Below the pieces are notes generated by a model, which was not told the origin of the DNA, searched no databases, and saw nothing but the letters and a program-made list of their open reading frames with translations. A DNA stretch of 64,000 nt, taken from contig NZ_CP076448.1 of NCBI RefSeq assembly GCF_019203965.1, forward strand, positions 1 through 64,000. The letters are read 5' to 3'. Position numbers and translations under genes: made by a program. Shown here piece by piece: positions 8,841 to 20,389 of the stretch. The number at the start of each line of letters is the position of its first letter. The first letter of the stretch is position 1. Source of the stretch: Elioraea tepida. Lineage in GTDB: Bacteria > Pseudomonadota > Alphaproteobacteria > Acetobacterales > Acetobacteraceae.

Positions 8841-9292
8841 CGGGCGCCGAGCGACTCCCGTGCCGCGGTCGCGAGCGCGTCGGCGCGCTCGTTCATCGGG
8901 TCGCCGGAATGACCGCGCACCCAGCGCCACTCGACCTCGTGCCGCTTGGCGGCCTCGAGCAGCCTCTGCCACAGGTCCATGTTGGCGACCGGCTCGCGGG
9001 ATGCGCCGCGCCAGTTGTTCCGCACCCAGCCGCTCACCCAGCGTGTGACGCCGTTGCGGAGATATTCGCTGTCGGTGTGGATCACGACACGCGAGGGTCG
9101 CTTCAGGGCCTCGAGCGCGGCGATCGCCGCCGTGAGCTCCATGCGGTTGTTCGTGGTCTCGCGTTCCGCCCCCGAAAGCTCCTTCTCGTGGCCCTTCCAG
9201 CGCAGGATCGCGCCCCAGCCGCCGGGGCCCGGGTTCGGCTTGCAGCCGCCGTCCGTCCAGGCCTCGACGACGGGGCGATCGGGCTCAGTCAA
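8837..9292 (-). CDS. rnhA: Ribonuclease HI
   Basis: RNase HI, which cuts the RNA strand of RNA-DNA hybrids in the cytoplasm. The 151 residues show all family motifs: [16 protein letters not shown] with the first catalytic Asp, [10 protein letters not shown] with the Glu, HTDSEY with the second Asp, and the [14 protein letters not shown] end with the last Asp. The only in-frame start before the domain is TTG 9292, which overlaps the thrB stop codon by eight bases (TTGACTGA), so translation is probably coupled to thrB. Third gene of the ispH-thrB-rnhA order common in alphaproteobacteria. Confidence 0.95.
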   Translation of the reverse strand: MTEPDRPVVEAWTDGGCKPNPGPGGWGAILRWKGHEKELSGAERETTNNRMELTAAIAALEALKRPSRVVIHTDSEYLRNGVTRWVSGWVRNNWRGASREPVANMDLWQRLLEAAKRHEVEWRWVRGHSGDPMNERADALATAARESLGAR

Positions 9293-10247
9293 GCCCGTAG
9301 TCCCGCGCGCTTCGCGCCGCGCGGTGGAAGCGCAGCTTGCGCGCGTATTCGAGCGGGTCCTTCGGCGTGACGAGCGCTCCGGCCGGGTGGTTCAGCCAGT
9401 CATGCAGGCGGGTCAGAAGGAACCGCAGCGCAGCGCCGGCGCAGAGCACGGGAAGCGCCTCCCGTTCCGGTACCGAAAGGGGCCGCTGCGCCGTGTAGGC
9501 GGCGAGGAGAAGCCGTGCTTTCGTGACGTTGAACGAGGCGTCCGCCTCGAAGCACCAGGCGTTGAGACACACCGCGACATCGTACGCGTAGAGGTCGGTG
9601 CAGGCGAAATAGAAGTCGATCAGGCCCGAGACGCGGTCGCCCAAGAAAAACACGTTGTCGGGGAAGAGATCGGCGTGGATCTGCCCGCGCGGAAGCCCCT
9701 CCGGCCAGGCGGAGAGGATGGCGGAGAGGGCGGACTCGATCTCCTCGGCGAGGCCCGCGCGCACCTCGTCGGCGCGCGTGGCAGATTGGGCGAAGAGCGG
9801 CCGCCAGCCGGCAGGCCCGAGCGCGTTCGCGCGGGTGAGCGGGAACCCCTCGCCGGCGTGATGCAGCGCGGCGAGAGCGGCGCCCACGCCAGCGCAGTGC
9901 TCGTTCCGGACACGTCTCGGCCAAACACCCGGCAGGAAGGTCTGAACCGCCGCCGGCCTGCCGCAGAGCGTTCGGAACAGCGCTCCGTCCTTCGCCGCGA
10001 CCGGAACTGGGCAGCTCAGCCCCCGCGCAGAGAGGTGGCGCATCAGGCCGAGGAAATAGGGCAGGTCGGCCGGATCGACCCGCTTCTCATAGAGCGTGAG
10101 AACGAACTGTCCGGCCGTGGTGATCAGGAGGTAGTTCGAGTTCTCCACCCCCTCGGCGATGCCCTTGAAGGAGAGAGCGGTGCCGATGTCATAGGCCTCG
10201 AGGAACGACGCGAGCGCCTCGTCCGACACCTCGGTGTAGACGGCCAT
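9285..10247 (-). CDS. thrB: Homoserine kinase (ThrB, choline-kinase-like fold)
   Basis: Phosphorylates homoserine on the way to threonine. This is the APH/choline-kinase-fold enzyme used by many alphaproteobacteria and pseudomonads, not the GHMP enzyme of E. coli. Over 320 residues it shows the N-terminal [13 protein letters not shown]-site block, the catalytic [11 protein letters not shown] (Brenner-type HxDxxxxN) and the metal-binding [18 protein letters not shown]. It starts ten bases after ispH and overlaps rnhA, so the three probably form one transcript. Confidence 0.93.
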   Translation of the reverse strand: MAVYTEVSDEALASFLEAYDIGTALSFKGIAEGVENSNYLLITTAGQFVLTLYEKRVDPADLPYFLGLMRHLSARGLSCPVPVAAKDGALFRTLCGRPAAVQTFLPGVWPRRVRNEHCAGVGAALAALHHAGEGFPLTRANALGPAGWRPLFAQSATRADEVRAGLAEEIESALSAILSAWPEGLPRGQIHADLFPDNVFFLGDRVSGLIDFYFACTDLYAYDVAVCLNAWCFEADASFNVTKARLLLAAYTAQRPLSVPEREALPVLCAGAALRFLLTRLHDWLNHPAGALVTPKDPLEYARKLRFHRAARSARDYGLD

Positions 10248-10257
10248 GCGGAGCCGC

Positions 10258-11241
10258 TCAGGCGCTCGCGAGCGCTGCCGGAAGGCGGAAGACGATGTCC
10301 TCCTCCGCCACGCGTACCTCCTCGACGGTGACGGAAAAGCGCGTGCGCAGATGCTCGATCAGCTCCTCGACGAGCTGTTCGGGTGCCGAGGCGCCGGCCG
10401 TCAGCCCGAGCACGGAGACGCCCGAGAGCGCCTCGAGGTCGAGCTCGGCCGCGCGCTGGACCATCACCGCGCGCGGGCAGCCCGCCCGGGCGGCGACCTC
10501 GACGAGGCGGAGGCTGTTCGAGCTGTTCGGCGCGCCGATGACGATCACCATGTCGGCGCCCGGCGCGATTGCCTTCACCGCGGCCTGGCGGTTCGTCGTC
10601 GCGTAGCAGATGTCCTCGCGCCGCGGCCCCTCGATGGCGGGGAAGCGCTCCCGCAGCGCGGCGATGATCTCTGCCGTATCGTCCACCGAAAGCGTGGTCT
10701 GGGTGATGTAGGCGAGCGGCACTCCCTCCGGGACCGAGACCGTCCGCGCATCGTCGACACTCTCGACCAGCGTCACCCCTCCCGGCGGCAGCTGCCCCAT
10801 CGTGCCCACCACTTCCGGGTGGCCGGCATGGCCGATCAGAATTAGGTGCCTGCCTTGGGCGAAGTGCTTCTCCGCCTCGCGGTGAACCTTCGTCACCAGC
10901 GGGCAGGTGGCATCGAGCTGATAGAGGCCGCGCGCCTCGGCATCCGCCAGCACAGACTTGGGCACGCCATGCGCCGAGAACACGACCGGCACCTGCGGGC
11001 GATGGTCGCGCTGGGGCACCTCGTCGAGCTCCTCGACGAACACCGCCCCCTTCGCCTCGAGGCTCTCCACGACGAAGCGGTTGTGCACGACCTCGTGGCG
11101 GACATAGACCGGAGGCCCGAACCGCCTGAGCGCCTCCTCCACGATCTTGATGGCGCGGTCCACCCCGGCGCAGAACCCGCGCGGGCCGGCGAGCCGCACG
11201 GTCAGGGGAGGCTTGGCCGCGTTGTCTTCGGGGTCGCGCAT
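10258..11241 (-). CDS. ispH: 4-hydroxy-3-methylbut-2-enyl diphosphate reductase
   Basis: Last enzyme of the non-mevalonate isoprenoid route; an iron-sulfur enzyme that makes IPP and DMAPP from HMBPP. The three cluster cysteines are visible in [17 protein letters not shown] and ICYATTNRQ, together with the [27 protein letters not shown] and NSSNS motifs. I chose ATG 11241 (MRDPEDN); a longer frame to 11301 adds residues without family match. ispE of the same pathway is also in this window, at 37880. First gene of an ispH-thrB-rnhA cluster. Confidence 0.95.
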   Translation of the reverse strand: MRDPEDNAAKPPLTVRLAGPRGFCAGVDRAIKIVEEALRRFGPPVYVRHEVVHNRFVVESLEAKGAVFVEELDEVPQRDHRPQVPVVFSAHGVPKSVLADAEARGLYQLDATCPLVTKVHREAEKHFAQGRHLILIGHAGHPEVVGTMGQLPPGGVTLVESVDDARTVSVPEGVPLAYITQTTLSVDDTAEIIAALRERFPAIEGPRREDICYATTNRQAAVKAIAPGADMVIVIGAPNSSNSLRLVEVAARAGCPRAVMVQRAAELDLEALSGVSVLGLTAGASAPEQLVEELIEHLRTRFSVTVEEVRVAEEDIVFRLPAALASA

Positions 11242-11315
11242 CGGTTGTTGCCGGTGAAGCTGTGCCTCTCCATAGTGCCGCGGCGATCGTGCGGTGCACA
11301 AGCGAGGGAAGGGTG

Positions 11316-11606
11316 ATGGCAGAGGGAGAGCAGACAGGCGGTGCGGCGGGCCGGAAACTTCCAGCGGTGGCTCAGGCCTCTCCTTACGAAGTGACGCTGA
11401 AGGCAGGAGAGAAGTACTGGTGGTGCTCCTGCGGCCTCTCGGCCACCCAGCCCTTCTGTGACGGCGCCCACAAGGGAACCGGGCTCAAGCCGGTGATGTG
11501 GAAGGCGGAGAAGGACGAGACGGTCTGGCTCTGCGGCTGCAAGGCGACAGCGGGAGCGCCCTTCTGCGACGGCAGCCACAATCGCCTCCCGGCCGATGCC
11601 GGCTAG
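11316..11606 (+). CDS. Double CDGSH iron-sulfur protein
   Basis: A 96-residue protein with two complete CDGSH motifs, each able to hold a 2Fe-2S cluster with 3 Cys and 1 His: [18 protein letters not shown] and [18 protein letters not shown]. Bacterial members of this mitoNEET-like family are small soluble proteins of largely unknown role, thought to handle electrons or clusters. ATG 11316 follows a GGGAAGGG ribosome site. The 3' end overlaps the possible ATG 11596 of the next gene by 11 bases. Confidence 0.9.
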   Translation: MAEGEQTGGAAGRKLPAVAQASPYEVTLKAGEKYWWCSCGLSATQPFCDGAHKGTGLKPVMWKAEKDETVWLCGCKATAGAPFCDGSHNRLPADAG

Positions 11607-12255
11607 AGAGGTCCGCCTTGGGCGCGACCGCTCTCCCGGCGTGACGATTCGCGCATGGGCGGGATGGCGCAGGTTCACGGCCAGCCCCGACCTCCCCCGG
11701 CTCTCGGTCGCGCTTGTCGCCTTTGTCCTCGTCGGATGCGAAACCCTTGGCTTCACTTCCGGCGGCAGGGGCGAGGCGCCGGTCGTCGAGCGACCCGTTC
11801 TCGTCTGCCCGCGCGTCGCGAGCCCGTCGGACACGGCCGATCTCGTCCGTTTCCGCACGCCCGAAAGCCGTGACCTGACCGACCTCGTCGTCTCGGCGCG
11901 GATCACCTCGCTCAACGGCACATGTGCGCTTGTGAACCGCAACGCCGCCGTGCAGGTGACCGTGACCATGGGCGTGGAGGCGATGCGCGGCCCGGCAGCG
12001 CCGGGGCGGACGATCCAGCTTCCCTACTTCGTCGCGGTCACGGGTCCGGACGAGGAGGTGCTGGACAAGGCGGTCTATACGCTTGCCGTCGAGTTTCCGG
12101 CCAATATGCAGCGGGCGCGCATGCAGGGCGAGGAGATACGCCTGACCATTCCGGTGACCGCGGAGCGGCCGGCTTCCGCCAACAGGGTGTATGTCGGCTT
12201 CCAGTTGACCGAGCAGGAGCTCGCACTGAACCGAAGCCGCGTGGTCGCGCGGTGA
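11596..12255 (+). CDS. Conserved lipoprotein of unknown function
   Basis: I do not recognise the family. A hydrophobic stretch, LSVALVAFVLVGC, ends in a lipobox-like LVGC, so the mature protein (about 170 residues) is probably a lipid-anchored, periplasm-facing protein. The mature part is rich in beta-type sequence (DLVVSARITSLNGTC, VQVTVTMGVEAMRG, NRVYVGFQLT), suggesting a beta-sandwich. ATG 11596 gives 219 residues and overlaps the CDGSH gene; GTG 11641 would give a more usual signal length. Probably cotranscribed with the CDGSH gene. Confidence 0.6.
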   Translation: MPAREVRLGRDRSPGVTIRAWAGWRRFTASPDLPRLSVALVAFVLVGCETLGFTSGGRGEAPVVERPVLVCPRVASPSDTADLVRFRTPESRDLTDLVVSARITSLNGTCALVNRNAAVQVTVTMGVEAMRGPAAPGRTIQLPYFVAVTGPDEEVLDKAVYTLAVEFPANMQRARMQGEEIRLTIPVTAERPASANRVYVGFQLTEQELALNRSRVVAR

Positions 12256-12320
12256 CGCCGCGCGTCGCGGCGGCTTGAACCCGACGCTGCGCTGGTGCAC
12301 ATAAGCCCCGTTCGAACCCC

Positions 12321-12530
12321 CCCGTGCGGGAGAGAGCGGAACGTGGCGGTCTCGCCGCGCTTCGCCGCCGAAGGCGCAACCGGCCCCCGGAAACGCTCAG
12401 GCACCAGGGACCGCTTCGGGGAGACGAACCTCTGGAAAGCCGGCGCCCGTGCTACGGGCGCCGCACCGACGGAGTAAGGGCGCCCGCCTCGGGAGCGGCG
12501 CCCGAATCTCTCAGGTCACGGGACAGAGGG
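12321..12530 (+). promoter_or_regulatory. Tandem glycine riboswitch
   Basis: Leader RNA of the gcv operon. Two glycine aptamers lie in a row: the first from about 12321 (CGGGAGAG start, GAAGGCGCAA core, CTCAGGCACCAGGGACCG end near 12411) and the second from about 12425 (CTCTGGAAAG start, AGTAAGGGCGCC core, CTCTCAGGTCACGGGACAGAGG end at 12530), joined by a short linker. These are the conserved family signatures. Glycine binding would raise expression of the glycine cleavage genes; the switch end lies about 50 bases from the gcvT start, with a GC-rich segment between that could act in the switching step. Confidence 0.9.
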
Positions 12531-12582
12531 GGGTCGCGCCTTCGGCATTCTGCCGCAGGGCGGCTAGCTGTTGGGGGAACCC

Positions 12583-13686
12583 GTGGCCGAGGATCTGAAG
12601 ACGACGCCGCTTGACGCGCTGCACCGATTGCTCGGCGCGCGGATGGTCCCCTTCGCCGGGTATGCGATGCCGCTTCAATATCCGGCCGGGATCATCGCCG
12701 AGCACACGCAGTGCCGCACGAAGGCCGCTCTGTTCGATGTCAGCCACATGGGCCAGGCGGTGCTGCGCGGCGAGGGGGCGGCGCTGGCGCTCGAGGCGCT
12801 CACCCCGGCTGACGTCCAGAGCCTCAAGCCTGGGCGTCAGAAATACGCCCTGCTCACCGTGGCAGACGGAGGGATCCTCGACGATTTCATGGTCGCGAAC
12901 CGGGGCGACCATCTTCTCCTCGTCGTCAACGCCGCGTGCAAGGACGCCGACTTCGCCCATATCGCCGCGCATCTGCCCGCGGGCGTGCGTCTCGAGCGTT
13001 GGGATGACCGTGCCCTGCTCGCACTCCAGGGGCCGGCGGCGGAGGCCGTGATGATCCGCCTCGGCGGCACAGCTGCCGCCGCCCTGCCGTTCCTCGGCGT
13101 GGGCGAGGTCACGCTCGCCGGAATCCCTGCCATCGTCTCGCGCTCGGGCTATACCGGCGAGGACGGGTTCGAGATCTCCGTCGCCGCTGACCAGGCTGAG
13201 GCGCTCGCGCGGGCGATCCTCGCCGACGCGGACGTCGCCCCGGCGGGGCTCGGGGCACGCGACAGTCTCCGTCTCGAGGCCGGGCTCTGCCTCTACGGCA
13301 ACGACATCGACCGCACGACGAGCCCGGTCGAGGCGGCTCTCACCTGGACCATCGGCAAGCGACGGCGAAGCGAGTGGACCTTCCTCGGCGCCGAGCGGGT
13401 ACGGGCTGAGCTCGAAAGCGGGCCGAGGCGGATCCGAGTCGGCCTCCGCCCCGAAGGCCGCGCGCCCGCGCGCGCACACACGCCCATCCTCGCCGGGGAC
13501 GGCACCACCCTCGGCGAGGTCACCTCCGGAGGCTTCGGGCCGAGCCTCAATGCACCGGTCGCGATGGGCTATGTGCCGCCCGCCTTCGCCGGAGAAGGAA
13601 CCGAGCTCACTCTTCTCGTGCGCGGCAAGCCGTTGCCCGCGCGCGTCACACCCACCCCCTTCGTTCCCCACCGCTACAAGCGCTGA
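12583..13686 (+). CDS. gcvT: Glycine cleavage system T protein (aminomethyltransferase)
   Basis: Transfers the methylene group of glycine from the lipoyl arm of GcvH to tetrahydrofolate and releases ammonia. The 367 residues show the folate-binding N-terminal [38 protein letters not shown], and a C-terminal T-domain with [13 protein letters not shown] and ALGY-like AMGYVPP. GTG 12583 is chosen because a GGGGGAA site precedes it by four bases; TTG 12571 is unlikely as it would sit on that site. First gene after the glycine riboswitch and followed by gcvH and gcvP. Confidence 0.95.
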   Translation: MAEDLKTTPLDALHRLLGARMVPFAGYAMPLQYPAGIIAEHTQCRTKAALFDVSHMGQAVLRGEGAALALEALTPADVQSLKPGRQKYALLTVADGGILDDFMVANRGDHLLLVVNAACKDADFAHIAAHLPAGVRLERWDDRALLALQGPAAEAVMIRLGGTAAAALPFLGVGEVTLAGIPAIVSRSGYTGEDGFEISVAADQAEALARAILADADVAPAGLGARDSLRLEAGLCLYGNDIDRTTSPVEAALTWTIGKRRRSEWTFLGAERVRAELESGPRRIRVGLRPEGRAPARAHTPILAGDGTTLGEVTSGGFGPSLNAPVAMGYVPPAFAGEGTELTLLVRGKPLPARVTPTPFVPHRYKR

Positions 13687-13701
13687 GCAAGGAGCCACCC
13701 G

Positions 13702-14076
13702 ATGAGCGAGCTTCGTTTCTCCAAGGACCACGAATGGGTGCGCTTCGACGGCGACGTTGCCACCGTCGGCATCAGCGACCACGCGCAGACCGCGCTCGGC
13801 GACGTCGTCTTCGTCGAGCTGCCGGAGGTCGGGCGCGTGGTCTCGGCGGGCGAGGCCTGCGCCGTGGTCGAGAGCGTCAAGGCCGCCTCCGACATCTACG
13901 CTCCTCTCTCAGGCAGGATCGTCGAGGTCAACACGGCGCTTGCCGAGAACCCGGGCCTCGTCAACGCCGAGCCGACCGGCGAGGGATGGTTCTTCCGGAT
14001 CGAACCGTCCGACCCCTCCGAAGCAGAGGCGCTGATGGACGAGACCGCCTACGCCGCTTTCCTCGAGACGCTCTGA
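13702..14076 (+). CDS. gcvH: Glycine cleavage system H protein
   Basis: Lipoyl carrier that shuttles the aminomethyl group between GcvP, GcvT and the L protein. At 124 residues it is full length. The lipoylated lysine is K60 in [14 protein letters not shown], and the end [17 protein letters not shown] is typical. A strong AAGGAG ribosome site precedes ATG 13702. It lies 15 bases after gcvT. The L protein (lipoamide dehydrogenase) is not in this window. Confidence 0.97.
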   Translation: MSELRFSKDHEWVRFDGDVATVGISDHAQTALGDVVFVELPEVGRVVSAGEACAVVESVKAASDIYAPLSGRIVEVNTALAENPGLVNAEPTGEGWFFRIEPSDPSEAEALMDETAYAAFLETL

Positions 14077-14090
14077 GCCGGAGAACGCGC

Positions 14091-16981
<2,891 letters not shown>

Positions 16982-16985
<4 letters not shown>

Positions 16986-17438
16986 GCGCCGTGGCCGTCA
17001 CCGTCGTTCCGCTCGCGCCGGAACATCGCCCAGGCTGGGACCGGCTCTATGCCGGCTACGCTGCCTCCTACCGGGTCGAGCAGACGGAAGAGAGGCGCGA
17101 TACGGTGTGGGGCTGGCTGATGGATCCCGGGCACGACGTGAAGGGCCTCATCGCACTCGACGAAGGCGGCGAGCCGGTTGGGCTCGCGCACAACCGGCCA
17201 TTCGCGCGGCCGCTTCGCGCAGGGTACGGCGGGTTCCTCGACGACCTGTTCGTCGACCCCAAGATGCGCGGCAAGCGCGTGGCCGATGCGCTGATCGAGG
17301 CGGTGGCGGCGATCGGGGGGGGAGCGGGGGGGGGGCCTGATCCGCTGGATCACGGCGGACGACAACGATCGCGGCCGCGGCGTCTATGACCGGCTCGCGG
17401 CGCGGACCATGTGGATCACCTACGATATGGTGCTGTAG
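16982..17438 (+). pseudogene. GNAT acetyltransferase, frameshifted in a G run
   Basis: A small N-acetyltransferase of the GNAT fold. The first part (GTG 16982, overlapping the gcvP stop) reads PLAPEHRPGWDRLY, then LDDLFVDPKMRGKRVADALIEAV, the acetyl-CoA loop. The frame then enters G8 (17315-17322) and G10 (17326-17335) runs and goes wrong, ending at 17389. One G fewer in the first run restores a normal family ending, ERGGGLIRWITADDNDRGRG and then VYDRLAARTMWITYDMVL, with stop TAG at 17438. So the gene is whole apart from one extra G. It could be a sequencing error, decay, or slippage in a variable tract. Substrate unknown; it is coupled to the gcv operon by the overlap. Confidence 0.75.
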
Positions 17439-17672
17439 CGCGGTCCCCCGACGCGTAGGAACCCGTCGACCTCTTCTTCGAGAGCGGCATCGCAAGCACG
17501 TGGTCGGCGCGTAGCGCGAGTTCGGGGAATCGACGATCCGCCGCCACACTCCGCAATGCGCTGGCCGTATGTCAGCGTCCGCCTCAGGAGCGATTGAAAC
17601 GGCACCACACTCGGCTCCACCGACACACAACCCGCGAGCGTGAACGCTTGCAGAAGCGGCGATAACGCCCCG

Positions 17673-18155
17673 TCAATGCAGCTTCTGCGGGATGTCGGCG
17701 ATCGCGGCGTCGATCAGCCCGGCGTGCCCGGCCTCGGTCAACCCGGAGGCGATCAGGCTGCGCGCGGCGGCGATGGCGACCTCGGCCGCAGTGTTGCGGA
17801 CGGCGGCGGCAGCTTCGGCCTCAGCGGCAGCAATGCGGTCGAGCGCCATGCGCTCGCGACGTTTGAGCGTCGCCTCGAGCTCCGCGCGCGCCGCCTCGGC
17901 CAAGAGGCGCGCCTCGTCGCGCGCATGGGCGACGATCGCCGCCGCCTCCTGTTCCGCCGCGGCGCGGGCTGCCTCGGCCCGCCGCAGCATCGCCTCGGCT
18001 TCGGCGCGAAGCCGCTTCGCCTCCTCGATCTCGGCCCGGATCCTCTCGCCACGCTCATCGAGCATGCGGATGATCCGCATGATGAGCGGCTTCCAGGCGA
18101 TCACGATGAACAGGGCGAAGGAGACAGCAACCCAGAACTTCGGATCCTGAAGCAT
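17673..18155 (-). CDS. atpF: ATP synthase Fo subunit b
   Basis: Peripheral-stalk subunit of F-type ATP synthase, 160 residues. One N-terminal membrane span (FWVAVSFALFIVIAWKPLI) is followed by a long, charged, alanine-rich helix that dimerises with the b' subunit. It is last of the i-a-c-b'-b order on this strand. An 8-base inverted repeat (GCAGAAGC / GCTTCTGC, 17650-17690) overlaps its stop codon, but no T run follows, so I do not call it a terminator. Confidence 0.92.
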   Translation of the reverse strand: MLQDPKFWVAVSFALFIVIAWKPLIMRIIRMLDERGERIRAEIEEAKRLRAEAEAMLRRAEAARAAAEQEAAAIVAHARDEARLLAEAARAELEATLKRRERMALDRIAAAEAEAAAAVRNTAAEVAIAAARSLIASGLTEAGHAGLIDAAIADIPQKLH

Positions 18156-18160
18156 GAGGG

Positions 18161-18664
18161 TCAGCCCTCCTGGCGCGCAGCAAGGGCGGAGTCCACCGCC
18201 GCCACCACGGCGGCCGGGTCGGGGGCGAGGCCGGTGAGCTTCGCGGTCGCCTCCGCTGCGGCCTCGGCGGCGATCGAGCGGATCGCGCTCAGCGCCTTCG
18301 CCTTGGCCTCGGCGATACGCTGTTCCGCCGCCGCCAGTTCGGCCGAGAGCCTTGCGTTCAGCGCGGCTTGCGCCTTCGCCGCTTCGGCCTTGGCCGCTTC
18401 CGTCGCCTCGCGGATGGCGGCCTGGGCCTCGGCGCGGGCGCGGGCCGCAGCTCTCTCCTGCTCGGCGAGAGCCGCGTCCGCCTCCTCTTTGAGTTTGCGG
18501 GCCGCCTCGAGATCCGCTGCGATCGCCGCCTCACGATCGGCGAGCACCTGCGCCACAGGGGGCAGCGCGACCTTCGTCACGAGCACGTAGAGCGCCCCGA
18601 AGATCACGAGCATCCAGAGCACCTGGCTCAGGACAAGCGGGTTGGCGAAGTCGAGCTGCGGCAT
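18161..18664 (-). CDS. atpG: ATP synthase Fo subunit b'
   Basis: Second, diverged b-type stalk subunit (b'), 167 residues, as found in alphaproteobacteria and phototrophs, where b and b' form a heterodimer. The N-terminus has the typical MPQLDFANPLVLSQVLWMLV opening with one membrane span, followed by DREAAIAADLEAARKLKEEADAA and a long coiled-coil helix. It ends five bases before atpF. The 56-base gap to atpE is the widest inside the cluster apart from atpI-atpB and atpB-atpE. Confidence 0.92.
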   Translation of the reverse strand: MPQLDFANPLVLSQVLWMLVIFGALYVLVTKVALPPVAQVLADREAAIAADLEAARKLKEEADAALAEQERAAARARAEAQAAIREATEAAKAEAAKAQAALNARLSAELAAAEQRIAEAKAKALSAIRSIAAEAAAEATAKLTGLAPDPAAVVAAVDSALAARQEG

Positions 18665-18720
18665 GCCAGACCTCAGCGCCAGGTGGCGGGCCGCGCCGAG
18701 GCGACGCGGCCCGCGCGCCC

Positions 18721-18969
18721 TCAGGTGGTGAAGAGGATCAGGAAGGCGATCAGGAGGGCGAACAGCGCCACGGCTTCGGTCAGCGCGAAGCCGAGAATGC
18801 CGATCGGGAACACGGCGTCACGCGCGGCCGGGTTGCGCGCGACCGAGGTGATCAGAGACGAGAAGATGTTGCCGATCCCGAGCCCGACGCCGAACAGGGC
18901 GATGACGGCAATCCCGGCCCCGAGGGCTTTAATACCGGCCCCGAGGGCCTTCGCGGCTTCGACTTCCAT
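18721..18969 (-). CDS. atpE: ATP synthase Fo subunit c, with a 7-residue internal duplication
   Basis: Proteolipid that forms the rotating c-ring. The two-helix hairpin is clear: [13 protein letters not shown] in helix 1, the RNPAAR polar loop, and helix 2 with the ion-carrying Glu in [16 protein letters not shown]. The protein is 82 residues, whereas homologues of this type are usually about 74-75. The extra length comes from a tandem copy of KALGAGI near the N-terminus (residues 7-13 and 14-20). Coded between atpB and the b' gene. Confidence 0.93.
   Translation of the reverse strand: MEVEAAKALGAGIKALGAGIAVIALFGVGLGIGNIFSSLITSVARNPAARDAVFPIGILGFALTEAVALFALLIAFLILFTT
18910..18951 (-). repeat. 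21-base tandem duplication inside atpE
   Basis: Two adjacent 21-base units encoding KALGAGI twice. They differ at only two bases, both silent (AAG/AAA and GGT/GGG), so the event is young or the sequence is held under selection. It keeps the frame and lengthens the N-terminal helix of subunit c by about two turns. Confidence 0.85.
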
Positions 18970-19026
18970 GTGTCTGTCCTTCCTTTACGGAGTGGGGTGG
19001 GTGGTGGCCGTCCCGTCGCCATGCGC

Positions 19027-19764
19027 TCAGTGCAGATGCACGGCGTCGTGGAGGTAGATGCAGGTCAGGATCGCGAACACATAGGCCTGCAGGAACGCGA
19101 CCAGGAACTCGAACCCGACCAGGGCAATGTTGAGAGCAAGCGGCGCCGCGGCACCGATCAACCCGATGCCACCCAAGGAGCCGAGCAGCACCACGAAGGT
19201 CGCGAACACCTTCAGCATCACATGCCCGGCGACCATGTTGGCGAACAAGCGAACCGAGAGGCTCACGACGCGCGAGAGATAGGAGATCACCTCGATCGGA
19301 ATGATGATCGGCGCGAGCCATAGTGGTGCGCCCTCGGGCAGGAAGTAGCCGAAGAACTTCGCCCCGTGCAACGCGATCGCGACCGCGGTGACCAGGATGA
19401 ATACAACAAGCGCGAGCGTGAACGTGACCGCGATATGGCTCGTGAAGGTGAAGGCGTAGGGCAACATACCGAGCATGTTGCCGAACAGGACGAACATGAA
19501 GAGGGTGAACACGAACGGGAAGAAGCGCCGCCCCTCGTGTCCCACCTGTTCGTCGACCATGTTGTGCACGAACTGGTAGCTGACCTCGGCGAGGCTCTGC
19601 AGCCGCCCCGGAACGCGCTCGCGACGCCGCATGCCGAGCACCATCAGCGACGAGATCGCGACCCCGGCGATCAGCATGTAGAGGTTGCTGTTGGCGAAAC
19701 CGGCGGCAACTTCGCTCAGAGCGAACTGGCTCAGCGCGTCGATCGTCTTGCCTTCAGCCGCCAT
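19027..19764 (-). CDS. atpB: ATP synthase Fo subunit a
   Basis: Stator subunit that forms the proton half-channels beside the c-ring. The 245 residues have five to six membrane spans. The essential arginine is in SLSVRLFANMVAGH, and the C-terminal AFLQAYVFAILTCIYLHDAVH is the family ending. Between atpI and atpE in the usual order. The F1 genes are not in this window. Confidence 0.95.
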   Translation of the reverse strand: MAAEGKTIDALSQFALSEVAAGFANSNLYMLIAGVAISSLMVLGMRRRERVPGRLQSLAEVSYQFVHNMVDEQVGHEGRRFFPFVFTLFMFVLFGNMLGMLPYAFTFTSHIAVTFTLALVVFILVTAVAIALHGAKFFGYFLPEGAPLWLAPIIIPIEVISYLSRVVSLSVRLFANMVAGHVMLKVFATFVVLLGSLGGIGLIGAAAPLALNIALVGFEFLVAFLQAYVFAILTCIYLHDAVHLH

Positions 19765-19831
19765 CCCGCCCCCCGGCCGACGCCGGGACTGCCGCGACCG
19801 CGCGGCCCGACCCGGGCGTCCCCTTCATCCG

Positions 19832-20131
19832 TCAACGCCGTCCCATCATCAGCCGGTAGACGTTCGAGACGCCCGCCGCCCCTCCCAGGAACAGGCCGAC
19901 GACCAGGAACACGGGGCGCGTTCCCGCCCAGGCGTCGAGCGCGAGACCGAGCCCCACACCAACGGCGAGAGCGGAGGCGACCTCGAGCCCGGCACGCATG
20001 CCGAGGCCCCAGCCACCGGCCCCTTTGGCATCCGCCCGGCGCTTGGGCTTGTCGAGCCCCTGCCGCGCGCGCGCCGCCTGCAACCGTGCCTCGAAGGAGG
20101 CCTGATCGCCGGCTTTGGCCGGATCCTCCAA
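19832..20131 (-). CDS. atpI: AtpI/AtpZ-type ATP synthase assembly protein
   Basis: A 99-residue small membrane protein heading the Fo operon. Two hydrophobic spans (VASALAVGVGLGLALDAWAG and VFLVVGLFLGGAAGVSNVYRL) follow a charged N-terminus. Proteins of this type are thought to help c-ring assembly or Mg2+ handling. It is about 67 bases upstream of atpB. The 258 bases upstream of it, to the smc stop, hold no gene. Confidence 0.85.
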   Translation of the reverse strand: MEDPAKAGDQASFEARLQAARARQGLDKPKRRADAKGAGGWGLGMRAGLEVASALAVGVGLGLALDAWAGTRPVFLVVGLFLGGAAGVSNVYRLMMGRR

Positions 20132-20342
20132 CCCGTGTTCCTCCCTTGCGCAGCCCGCCCGGAAGGCGTCCGCTACCTAGCGGCAGGGCAGGGGGGTGTC
20201 AAGAAACCCTCTGCTGCGCTGCACGCGCGCAACGCGAACGTGGTGGATGCTGGCGTCCACAACGTGCCGCCTCGCTGCGGCCCGAAGGAGAGGCATCGAG
20301 TCGCGGCCTTCGATGGTTCCAGGCCAGATGGGGTTTGGTCTT

Positions 20343-20376
20343 GGGTCACAACCAATGAACCGCCAGTTCGTGACCC
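20343..20376 (-). terminator. Candidate hairpin downstream of smc
   Basis: A perfect 7-base inverted repeat (GGGTCAC / GTGACCC) with a smaller GAAC/GTTC stem inside, starting about 14 bases past the smc stop codon. There is no T run after it on the minus strand, so it may slow transcription but is not a textbook terminator. Confidence 0.3.
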
Positions 20377-20389
20377 GGGCGGCCGATCG

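Noticed and set aside
17420-17626. Short minus-strand frame between the acetyltransferase and atpF
   Set aside because: 68 codons with no family match, no ribosome site and shadow-like composition.
17650-17690. Inverted repeat GCAGAAGC/GCTTCTGC at the atpF stop as a terminator
   Set aside because: The loop is over 20 bases, half of the stem is coding, and no T run follows.
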